In this document: piece after piece, positions 57,463 through 64,000 of the stretch
How positions within the stretch are numbered: the stretch's first letter is position 1
How the letters are laid out: each line of letters starts with the position of its first letter
Source: Bradyrhizobium barranii subsp. apii
Lineage (GTDB): Bacteria; Pseudomonadota; Alphaproteobacteria; Rhizobiales; Xanthobacteraceae
Length of the DNA: 64,000 bases
NCBI RefSeq assembly: GCF_011516635.5
Contig: NZ_CP096255.1
Coordinates: 6,074,501-6,138,500 of the forward strand
Reading direction: 5' to 3'
The notes under the pieces: model-generated
Database searches by the model: none
Told to the model about the DNA's origin: nothing
What the model saw: the letters and a program-made list of their open reading frames with translations, nothing else
Position numbers and translations under genes: made by a program

Positions 57463-58902
57463 CTACTCGCAGGTGAGCTGTTGCTCGAACCAACCGGAGA
57501 CGCGCTCCGATAGGGACGGCCACATGCGCTGAAAACTTCCGAGCTTGCCGACATTGACGCGGTACATCGCCCGCAACTCCTGCTCGATGGCCGGCAGGTC
57601 AACGCCCATGCAGGCCCCGTCCTTCGCTATCGTCTTGCCGGCGACGACGACCTCCTTCACCAGCGACGCATTGCCCCGCGCGAACAGAAGCGCCATGGGG
57701 TCGACGGGCATGATCTGATCTCGATCCAGCCGGTCGAGGTCGATCACGACGAAATCGGCGGGATTGCCTGCGACGAGCGCGCCGCTCCCAGGCGCGCCGG
57801 TGGCACGGCGCCCATTGCGGACAGCAAGCGCGAACAGCTCGGCCGGCGCCCAGGTCGCCTTGAAGCCGAGGCCGCCATGGGCCATCTGCACCAGCCGCAT
57901 CTCGCGCAGGATGTCGTCGTCCTCGTCCAGCGCCAGCCCGACGACGCCGACCGCGATGGCGCAGCCACATTTGTGTGCGGCGGCGATCGGGGCGAGCCCC
58001 GAGCGCAGATGCATGTTCGAGCTGAAATTGGTGACGATGCGCGCGCCGGAGGCCGCGATCATCTCCAGCTCATCGGGACGGGCGTGGATGCAGTGCGCCA
58101 GCGTCAGCCGCTCCGAGAGGAAGCCGATATCGCGCAGCCAACGCACCATGTCCGGAAAGTTTTGGTCGGCCCAGGCGCGCTGATAGACGGTCTCCAGCAG
58201 ATGCATGTGAATGTGGCGGCCCGTCTGCGCCGAGTTCTCCGCCACCGCCTCCAGCAGCGGCTTCGAACACCATTGCACGCCGGCGGGCCCGAGCTGCACG
58301 TCCACCATCGGGCCGGCGATGGCCGCGGCGATCGCATCGGTCAACTCGATATACGCCTTGGGCGACATCGGCGCGCGGACGAAGAGGTCTTCGATCGTCT
58401 TGCGCTCATCGCCGGAGAGCCCCGAGAGCACTGGCCCGGCGTCACCATAGACGATCGGATTCTGGTCGCGCACGGCGATCGCAAAGGCGATGCGGATGCC
58501 GACATCGGCAGCTGCCGTGGCGATGGCCTTCGCCTCGTCAAGCAAGGGCATCGTCCCGCTCGGGCGCGTGTAATGCACCATCATCGCCGCGCAGCCGGCC
58601 TTGGCGGAACGGGCCAGTGCAGAGGCCGCGGTCAGATATGGATCGACCGGCGAACCGAGCGCGGTGCGCAGGATCCAGCTTTCGAGGGGCATGCCGACCG
58701 CCCCGAAGGACGACGCGGTCGCGCGCGCATGGTCATGGGCGTTGACGAAGGCAGGAATGACGAAGGAGCGAGGCCCGCCAGCAGGCCCCGCTCCTTCGAG
58801 AATGTCGGTGATGATACCGTTATCGTGCCGCAGCACGACATTGTCGGTCACACCGAGATCAAGGCCACGGAACAGGCTGGTTGCCGCAATCTCCGTGGCC
58901 AT
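57463..58902 (-). CDS. amidohydrolase (TRZ/ATZ or cytosine/guanine deaminase-like)
   Basis: 479 residues with a TIM-barrel metal site: FVNAHDHARA (about 52), HIHMHLLET (about 230), TLAHCIHARPDELE (about 270) and a late GLALDEDDD aspartate. The first motif is HDH rather than the usual HxH with a hydrophobic or aromatic middle residue. It hydrolyses a C-N bond in an N-heterocycle or amide. It shares a strand with the ABC genes 27 bases upstream, and a second amidohydrolase lies at the end of the window, so both may act in one pathway. Confidence 0.85.
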   Translation of the reverse strand: MATEIAATSLFRGLDLGVTDNVVLRHDNGIITDILEGAGPAGGPRSFVIPAFVNAHDHARATASSFGAVGMPLESWILRTALGSPVDPYLTAASALARSAKAGCAAMMVHYTRPSGTMPLLDEAKAIATAAADVGIRIAFAIAVRDQNPIVYGDAGPVLSGLSGDERKTIEDLFVRAPMSPKAYIELTDAIAAAIAGPMVDVQLGPAGVQWCSKPLLEAVAENSAQTGRHIHMHLLETVYQRAWADQNFPDMVRWLRDIGFLSERLTLAHCIHARPDELEMIAASGARIVTNFSSNMHLRSGLAPIAAAHKCGCAIAVGVVGLALDEDDDILREMRLVQMAHGGLGFKATWAPAELFALAVRNGRRATGAPGSGALVAGNPADFVVIDLDRLDRDQIMPVDPMALLFARGNASLVKEVVVAGKTIAKDGACMGVDLPAIEQELRAMYRVNVGKLGSFQRMWPSLSERVSGWFEQQLTCE

Positions 58903-58929
58903 GACGGTCTCTCCAAAGATCTGTGAAGA

Positions 58930-59955
58930 TCAGTTGGCAGTATACACCAGCTCCCGCTCCGCACGCGGCGGCAGGAATTCGCGCGAGAACACCTCTGCGG
59001 GCGTCGGCGCGCGGGCGAGCTGATAGCCCTCGACCACGATGCCGATGGCGCGCGTCATGCGGTCGTCCTTGATGTCGCCGATGCCGATCTCTTTCATCTC
59101 CGGCGAGACGATCAGCTTGTCGAAGGAATATTGCAGCCGGCGTTTCTCGACGGCGACGTCGATCAGATTGTCGTAGTTCAGCGCCGCCTTCATGCCGGCG
59201 TTCTGGTCCTTGGCCACCGCGATCGCGCCCTTGTTGATGGCGCGCACGAGCCCGGCCACGGCCTTCGGGTTCGACGCGATCAGCTTCTTCGAGACCATCA
59301 CGCCGTTGGAGTAGAGGTCGAGGCCGTACTCACCGAACGAGAACCATTTGAAATCCTTGTCCGGGTCCTGGCGGTTCAGCACCAGGTTGAAATAGCTGGT
59401 GATGTTGAACACGAGCGCGGCGTCGATGTCGCCCTTGATCAGCATCGGCTCCTGGAGGTTCGGGGCCATGTTGGAGATCTTGATCTTCTCGCCGTCGAGC
59501 CCGTTCTTGCGGGTGAACACCGGCAACAGGCGCGTCGTCGGCGTGCCCTGCGCGCCGCCCAGCGTGTGGCCTTCAAAATCCTTGATGGTGTTGATGCCGC
59601 TGGTCTTCTTTGCGACGATCGCGAAGGGCGGCTGGTTCCACATCATGTAGACCATGACGGGCGCCTCCTGCGGCTTGGTCGAGGCGTTCTGGATGATGGC
59701 GTTGACGTCGCCGAAGCCGGCGTCATAAGCTCCCGACATCACGCGCGTGACGGTGGCGCCGGAGCCCTCGCCCTGATCGATGACGACGTTGAGGCCTTCC
59801 TCATTGAAATAGCCGTTGTCCTTGGCATAGAAGAATGCGGCATCGCTGCCTTGCGTCTTCCAGCCCAGCGTGAACTTGATCGTGGTGTCCTCGGCCGTGG
59901 CAGCGCCCGCGGACAGAGCCAATCCCAGCAGCGCGACAGTTACTTTTCTCAACAT
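58930..59955 (-). CDS. ABC transporter binding protein (NMT1/SsuA/THI5-like)
   Basis: 341 residues with a signal peptide (about 1-21). NMT1 signature features: FTLGWKTQGSDAAFFYAKDNGYFNEEG, then VTRVMSGAYDAGFGDVNA. The family binds pyrimidine precursors, taurine, nitrate and similar small ligands. It is first in the transport half and lies between the amidohydrolase and permease. Confidence 0.88.
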   Translation of the reverse strand: MLRKVTVALLGLALSAGAATAEDTTIKFTLGWKTQGSDAAFFYAKDNGYFNEEGLNVVIDQGEGSGATVTRVMSGAYDAGFGDVNAIIQNASTKPQEAPVMVYMMWNQPPFAIVAKKTSGINTIKDFEGHTLGGAQGTPTTRLLPVFTRKNGLDGEKIKISNMAPNLQEPMLIKGDIDAALVFNITSYFNLVLNRQDPDKDFKWFSFGEYGLDLYSNGVMVSKKLIASNPKAVAGLVRAINKGAIAVAKDQNAGMKAALNYDNLIDVAVEKRRLQYSFDKLIVSPEMKEIGIGDIKDDRMTRAIGIVVEGYQLARAPTPAEVFSREFLPPRAERELVYTAN

Positions 59956-59995
59956 CGAGACCTCCTCAAGCTTCGTTGCATAACGGTTCAGAAAT

Positions 59996-60772
59996 TCAGG
60001 TGGCGATCACGTCGTTCTTGCGCGTGGCCCAGCCGGTGACACGGCCTTCAATCAGCGAGAACACGGCGTAGAGCGCGACACCGAGGCCGGCGAGCACAAA
60101 CAGCCCGGCGAACACCAGCGGTACGTTGAAATTCGAGGACGCGGTCATCATGACGTTGCCGATGCCGCGGTTGGAGGCGACCGTCTCCGACAGCACGGCG
60201 CCGACGAAGGCATAGGAGATCGCGACCTTCAGCGAGGCGAAGAAGAACGGCATGGTCCTGGGCAGGCCGACGTTCCAGAGGATGTCGAACTTGCTGGCGC
60301 CGAGTGCCTTCAAGACGTCTTCCAGCTCGGGCTCGGTGGTCGCAAGGCCCGTGGCGATATTGACGACGATCGGGAAGAAGCAGATCGACAGCGCCGTCAG
60401 CACCGCCGGCACCGTGCCGGAGCCGAACCACAGTACGAAGATCGGCACCACCGCGACCTTGGGGATCGAGGAGAAGCCGATCAGCAGCGGATAGCAGGTG
60501 TCATAGGCCGTCCTGGAGACGCCGATGATGGCGCCGAGGGCGACCCCAAGCGCAACGCCGAGGACGAAGCCGAACATGGTGGTCGCGAGCGTCTGCACGA
60601 TGTGCGGCCACAGCACCGGAAAGCGCTGGAACAGCGTGACAAAAACCTGCGACGGCCGTGGCAGCACCAGGTCGGACATGCCGGTCATCAGGCAGAACAG
60701 CTCCCAGGCGACAAAGAACAACACGATCAGCCCGGCCGACCACGCCTTCTGCCTGACATCGATCCCGAACAT
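59996..60772 (-). CDS. ABC transporter permease (SsuC/TauC-like)
   Basis: 258 residues from the ATG before FGIDVRQ, six spans, with the EAA-loop EDVLKALGASKFDILWNVGLPRTMPFFFASLKV (about residues 135-165). The ATG shares one base with the stop of the ATPase gene (TGATG), so they are translationally coupled. Confidence 0.88.
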   Translation of the reverse strand: MFGIDVRQKAWSAGLIVLFFVAWELFCLMTGMSDLVLPRPSQVFVTLFQRFPVLWPHIVQTLATTMFGFVLGVALGVALGAIIGVSRTAYDTCYPLLIGFSSIPKVAVVPIFVLWFGSGTVPAVLTALSICFFPIVVNIATGLATTEPELEDVLKALGASKFDILWNVGLPRTMPFFFASLKVAISYAFVGAVLSETVASNRGIGNVMMTASSNFNVPLVFAGLFVLAGLGVALYAVFSLIEGRVTGWATRKNDVIAT

Positions 60773-61635
60773 CAGCCTGTCCCCTGTTGGGCCGCACTGC
60801 GCGCATCCTCGATGAAGGCGCGCAGCTTCTGGTTCAGCGCGACGAAATCCGGCTCGAAGGTCATAGCGACGGTGCGCGGCCGCGCGAATTCGACGCGGCT
60901 GTCGTCGAGGATGCGGCCGGGGCGCGCACTCATCACGCAGATGCGGCTGGCGAGGAAGCCGGCCTCGCGCAAATCGTGCGTGACGAGCAGGACTGTCGGC
61001 TTGTGCGTCATCCAGAGGTTCTGGAGGATCGCCCACAGCTCCTCGCGGGTGAACTGGTCGAGCGCGCCGAACGGCTCATCAAGCAGCAGCATGCGCGGCT
61101 CATGGATCAGCGCACGGCAGAGATTGGCACGTTGGAGCATGCCGCCGGATAGCTGCCAGGGATAGCGACTGCCAAATCCCTTGAGGCCGACCTGCTCCAG
61201 CAGCGCATTGGCCTTGTCGCGAAACTCGGTCTTACGCAGCTTGCGGAAGTTCGAGCGGAACGGCTCGACGATCTTCAGCGGCAACATGATGTTCCGCTCG
61301 ATCGTCATCCACGGCAGCATGGTCGTGTTCTGAAAGGCCATGCCGACCCGCAGCGCCCGCGCCGCGACCTCGCGGCCGCCGACGATGACGACGCCGCTGG
61401 TCGGCTGCACCAGGCCGCTGACGAGACGCAAAATGGTCGATTTGCCGCATCCGGACGGGCCGACCAGTGCGACAAACTCGCCGTCGGCGATCCGCAACGT
61501 CGTCTTCGACAAAGCGGGCACGGCGCGGTCGCCGCGCCCGAAGGTCACGGAGGCCTCGGACAGCTCGATGGCAACAGGGCCGGAGCCTTCGGGAACAGGC
61601 TGGCCGTCAAATTGGGCGTTGGGTTGCATGCGCAT
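60772..61635 (-). CDS. ABC transporter ATP-binding protein (SsuB/TauB-like)
   Basis: 287 residues: Walker A VGPSGCGKST (about 58), signature LSGGMLQRANLCRAL, Walker B LLLDEPFGALDQ, and VTHDLREAGFLASRI. The start was taken at 61635; 61629 and 61713 are alternatives. It is divergent from the GntR gene and its promoter region holds a TGCATGCA site. Confidence 0.87.
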   Translation of the reverse strand: MRMQPNAQFDGQPVPEGSGPVAIELSEASVTFGRGDRAVPALSKTTLRIADGEFVALVGPSGCGKSTILRLVSGLVQPTSGVVIVGGREVAARALRVGMAFQNTTMLPWMTIERNIMLPLKIVEPFRSNFRKLRKTEFRDKANALLEQVGLKGFGSRYPWQLSGGMLQRANLCRALIHEPRMLLLDEPFGALDQFTREELWAILQNLWMTHKPTVLLVTHDLREAGFLASRICVMSARPGRILDDSRVEFARPRTVAMTFEPDFVALNQKLRAFIEDARSAAQQGTG

Positions 61636-61646
61636 CACAGCCAAAG

Positions 61647-61758
61647 TGCATGCAAGCTGGGTGCCAGTCGGCCGGTCCCGCAGAATCAATGATTTGGCCA
61701 AACGACGCACCAAACGGCCGGATTCGATTTAGGCAATCCGGACGCCAAACTGCATGCA
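61647..61758. promoter_or_regulatory. two TGCATGCA sites in the divergent ABC/gntR region
   Basis: TGCATGCA occurs at 61647-61654 and at 61751-61758, flanking the centre of the divergent region. The same palindrome occurs upstream of the cytosine-deaminase-like gene (63046-63053). Consistent with sites for the adjacent GntR/FCD regulator. Confidence 0.5.
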
Positions 61759-61827
61759 ATTGGAGCGCTGGATTGGCGCGGGGCTGTGCTAAAGAGAGCT
61801 TTCGACCCTCCCCGCAAGGATTCGCCG

Positions 61828-62586
61828 ATGGCGGCGCGCACCACCAGCAAGACGTCTGAATCATCGGACAAGGTCGGCGTGATCTGCCGCGCACTCAGGC
61901 GCGCGATCATCGAGCAGGCGCTGGAGCCCGGTGCAAAGCTGCCCGAGGATGCGCTGGGCGAACGTTTCGGCGTCAGCCGCACCATTGCGCGCCATGCGCT
62001 GGGACAGCTTGCTGCCGAAGGCCTCGTCGAGCTCCGCCGCAACCGGATCGCGGTGGTGGCAACGCCGAGCTGGCAGGAGGCGCGCGACGCATTTGATATC
62101 CGCATCCAGCTCGAGGGCCTTGTCGTCCGCCAGCTCGCGGGCAAGCTGAGCAAGAGCCAGATCGCCGAGCTGAATGCCCATGTCGATGCCGAGGACCGCG
62201 CACGCGGCGGCACGGATGCAGTTTCGATCCGGCTCGCCACCGAATTCCACATCCTGCTCGCGCACATGACGAACAGCCCGATCCTGGTGCGCTATGTCAG
62301 CGAGGTCGCCTATCGCTGCTGCCTGACGCTGTCGCTCTACAGCCGACCGCACTCAACCGAATGCGCGATCAACGAGCACCGCGCCATCATCGCATCGCTC
62401 GCCAAGGGCGACGAAGCCAAGGTGATGCAATTGATGCATCATCATCTGGATTCCGTGGCCAATCGCGCATTGGTGGCCCCTACCCCGCAACGTGGCCGCG
62501 ACCTGCTCGATATTCTCGCGCCCTATGCGGATGAAGTGACGAGCGACCGCGTCGTCAAGCTGCCGAAAGTGGCCCGCAGGGGTTAG
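61828..62586 (+). CDS. GntR-family regulator, FCD domain
   Basis: 252 residues: helix-turn-helix LPEDALGERFGVSRTIARHALGQLAAEGLVELRRN (about 40-75) and an FCD domain with EFHILLAHMTNSPIL and the ECAINEHRAIIASLAKGD metal histidines. The ATG at 61828 has AAGGA eight bases before it. It is divergent from the ABC operon and convergent with an NTF2-like gene whose stop overlaps its own by four bases. Likely pathway regulator. Confidence 0.87.
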   Translation: MAARTTSKTSESSDKVGVICRALRRAIIEQALEPGAKLPEDALGERFGVSRTIARHALGQLAAEGLVELRRNRIAVVATPSWQEARDAFDIRIQLEGLVVRQLAGKLSKSQIAELNAHVDAEDRARGGTDAVSIRLATEFHILLAHMTNSPILVRYVSEVAYRCCLTLSLYSRPHSTECAINEHRAIIASLAKGDEAKVMQLMHHHLDSVANRALVAPTPQRGRDLLDILAPYADEVTSDRVVKLPKVARRG

Positions 62587-62999
62587 GCCTCAATCCCGCG
62601 CTGGACCAGAATGCGCTCGGCACTGTCGTTCCAGACGTCCATCTTCACGATCTGTCCGCCCCGCACGACGAAGCGATCGACATACCGATTGCCCTCGAAC
62701 GGCGTGCCGTCCATCCACTCGCCATAGAGCGTGCCAACGCTGTAGACCACGGTCTCGTCCGCGCCCGGACAGACGTCGAACCGGTCCATCTTCTTCTTGA
62801 CCCAGCGATAGCGTTTTGCGTTGAAGCCGGTCGGGCCGCGCGGATGATCGAACTCGCGCCCGCCGGTAAACGTGATCACGGTGCCCGGCTTCATATAGGC
62901 CGCAGCCGCATCGGGATCGGGTATCATCGACGCGGTGAGATAGGCCCCCACGATCTCGGCGTCGGTCATCGGGCGTTCGGCTTTTGCGGGGGCGGACAT
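62583..62999 (-). CDS. NTF2-like (SnoaL-type) protein
   Basis: 138 residues with the cone-shaped NTF2-like pattern: DAEIVGAYLTASMIPDPDAAAAYM helices, then GTVITFTGG and WMDGTPFEGNRYVDRFVVRGGQIVKMDVWND. The late WND ending fits the SnoaL/limonene-epoxide-hydrolase-like group. It is divergent from the cytosine-deaminase-like gene and could be a small hydrolase or isomerase in the same pathway. Confidence 0.8.
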   Translation of the reverse strand: MSAPAKAERPMTDAEIVGAYLTASMIPDPDAAAAYMKPGTVITFTGGREFDHPRGPTGFNAKRYRWVKKKMDRFDVCPGADETVVYSVGTLYGEWMDGTPFEGNRYVDRFVVRGGQIVKMDVWNDSAERILVQRGIEA

Positions 63000-63045
63000 G
63001 CTGGGCTCTCCGAGGTACCGGCATTCTACAATTCACACCCAAAAG

Positions 63046-63053
63046 TGCATGCA
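63046..63053. promoter_or_regulatory. TGCATGCA site upstream of the deaminase gene
   Basis: TGCATGCA within GTGCATGCAC, in the divergent gap between the NTF2-like gene and the cytosine-deaminase-like gene; the same element as at 61647 and 61751. Suggests coregulation by the GntR protein. Confidence 0.5.
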
Positions 63054-63147
63054 CATTTTTTGAACAATTTTGTGGCATAACTGCACACAATCTGGAGCTG
63101 CCCACTTCCCCAGCTTCCGCTAGGCTACCACAGCTGAATCCGACGCC

Positions 63148-64000
63148 ATGACCGCCCAACCCGCCTTCGACCTGATCTTCCGCAACACGCTGTTGCGATC
63201 ATCCGCCGCACCCGTCGATATCGGCGTGAAGGGCGGCCGCATCGCCGCGATCGAGCCCAAGCTAACGAGTGAAAAGCTTGCCTGCGAGGCCGTCGAGGTC
63301 GATGTTGGCGGGCGCCTCGCCCTGCCCGGGTTCGTCGACACCCACATCCATCTCGATAAGGCCTGCCTGCTCGGCCGCTGCGGGCACAATCACGGCAACG
63401 TCTCGGACGCGATCCGCGCCGTGGCCGGGATGAAAAAGGATTTCACGGTCGAGGACGTCTACGCGCGCGGCGCAAAAGTGCTCGAGCGCGCCATCGTGCA
63501 CGGCACGACGCGCATGCGGACCCATGTCGAGATCGACCCCCGCATTGCCTTGCGCGGCTTCGAGGCGGTCAAGGCGCTGAAGCGCGACTATGCCTGGGCC
63601 ATCGACCTCTCCCTCTGCGTCTTCCCGCAGGAAGGTCTGACCAACGATCCCGGCAGCGAAGAGCTGCTGGTGCAGGCGCTGCGCGACGGCGGTGAGGCGA
63701 TCGGCGGCTGTCCCTACATGGACACCGACCCGAACGCCCATCTCGAGCGCATCTTCGATCTCGCGCAGGAATTCGACGTCGACGTGGATCTCCATCTCGA
63801 CTTCGATCTCGATCCCTCCTGGTGGCATCTCGACGAGGTCTGCCGGCAGACCGAGCGGCGCAACTACGGGGGACGCGTCGCCATCGGCCACGCCACAAAA
63901 CTCTCGGCGCTGCCGCCCGAGCGGATGAAGGCGGCCACCGCGCAACTGGCGACATCAGGCGTTGCCGTCACCGTGCTGCCGGCAACCGATCTCTATCTGA
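63148..64000 (+). CDS. cytosine deaminase-like amidohydrolase, partial at the window edge
   Basis: About 284 codons to the edge without a stop. The metal-site motif FVDTHIHLDKACLL (about 70), then RTHVEIDP, DVDLHLDFDLDPS and AIGHATKLSALP (about 253) are those of CodA-type deaminases, in which the first histidines, a middle histidine and a later one bind the metal. It probably deaminates cytosine or a related N-heterocycle. With the NMT1-type transporter it suggests uptake and hydrolysis of a pyrimidine-like ligand. Confidence 0.85.
   Translation, partial: MTAQPAFDLIFRNTLLRSSAAPVDIGVKGGRIAAIEPKLTSEKLACEAVEVDVGGRLALPGFVDTHIHLDKACLLGRCGHNHGNVSDAIRAVAGMKKDFTVEDVYARGAKVLERAIVHGTTRMRTHVEIDPRIALRGFEAVKALKRDYAWAIDLSLCVFPQEGLTNDPGSEELLVQALRDGGEAIGGCPYMDTDPNAHLERIFDLAQEFDVDVDLHLDFDLDPSWWHLDEVCRQTERRNYGGRVAIGHATKLSALPPERMKAATAQLATSGVAVTVLPATDLYL

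Overview
The window looks like a chromosomal segment of a GC-rich alphaproteobacterium, most likely Bradyrhizobium or a close relative in the Nitrobacteraceae. The evidence is the codon use (strong G/C at third positions), several catabolic ABC, MFS and TTT transport genes, the Porin_2-type signature in two short outer-membrane proteins, a DUF6894 protein, LuxR-type regulators of a form I know from bradyrhizobia, and Bradyrhizobium-like palindromic intergenic repeats. The genus is an inference; there is no rRNA or tRNA gene in the window. I saw no CRISPR array, prophage or replication origin.

Layout. 1-8 kb: a minus-strand catabolic operon (TctC-type binding protein, Fe-alcohol dehydrogenase, PdxA2, DUF1537 kinase, FAD-linked dehydrogenase, DapA-type lyase/aldolase) facing an IclR regulator; it fits uptake and breakdown of a four-carbon acid sugar such as threonate. 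8-13 kb: RNase Z-like hydrolase, an ABM-domain membrane protein, guanine deaminase, a Bcr/CflA-type MFS pump, and an IS5-family element. 13.9-20 kb: alpha/beta hydrolase facing GntR-ALDH-MFS, then an amidase. 20-25.5 kb: TetR facing an RND adaptor and pump (pump frameshifted). 25.5-32.4 kb: TauE permease, small proteins, and three paralogous LuxR-type regulators with an AraC-type regulator. 32.7-36 kb: small hypothetical proteins, a MaoC protein, a lytic transglycosylase.

36-46 kb: shikimate dehydrogenase-like gene coupled to a Baeyer-Villiger-type monooxygenase, facing an acyl-CoA synthetase (frameshifted) and a GH172-like protein; a duplicated two-gene outer-membrane cassette; an acyl-CoA dehydrogenase; and a run of tiny membrane-protein genes. 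46.7-51.6 kb: an AaeAXB-like efflux operon with a MarR regulator facing an MFS pump. 51.6-57.4 kb: an amino-acid binding protein and a branched-chain-type ABC operon (livGFHMK order, last gene frameshifted) ending in a strong terminator. 57.4-64 kb: an amidohydrolase, an SsuABC/THI5-type ABC transporter, a GntR regulator, an NTF2-like protein and a cytosine-deaminase-like gene, tied together by repeated TGCATGCA sites.

Four otherwise well-conserved genes (RND pump, acyl-CoA synthetase, FUSC pump, liv binding protein) each carry a single frameshift, three of them explained by one missing G or C. Sequencing error is as likely as true decay. Starts were moved downstream of the longest reading frame wherever homology or a Shine-Dalgarno site supported it.
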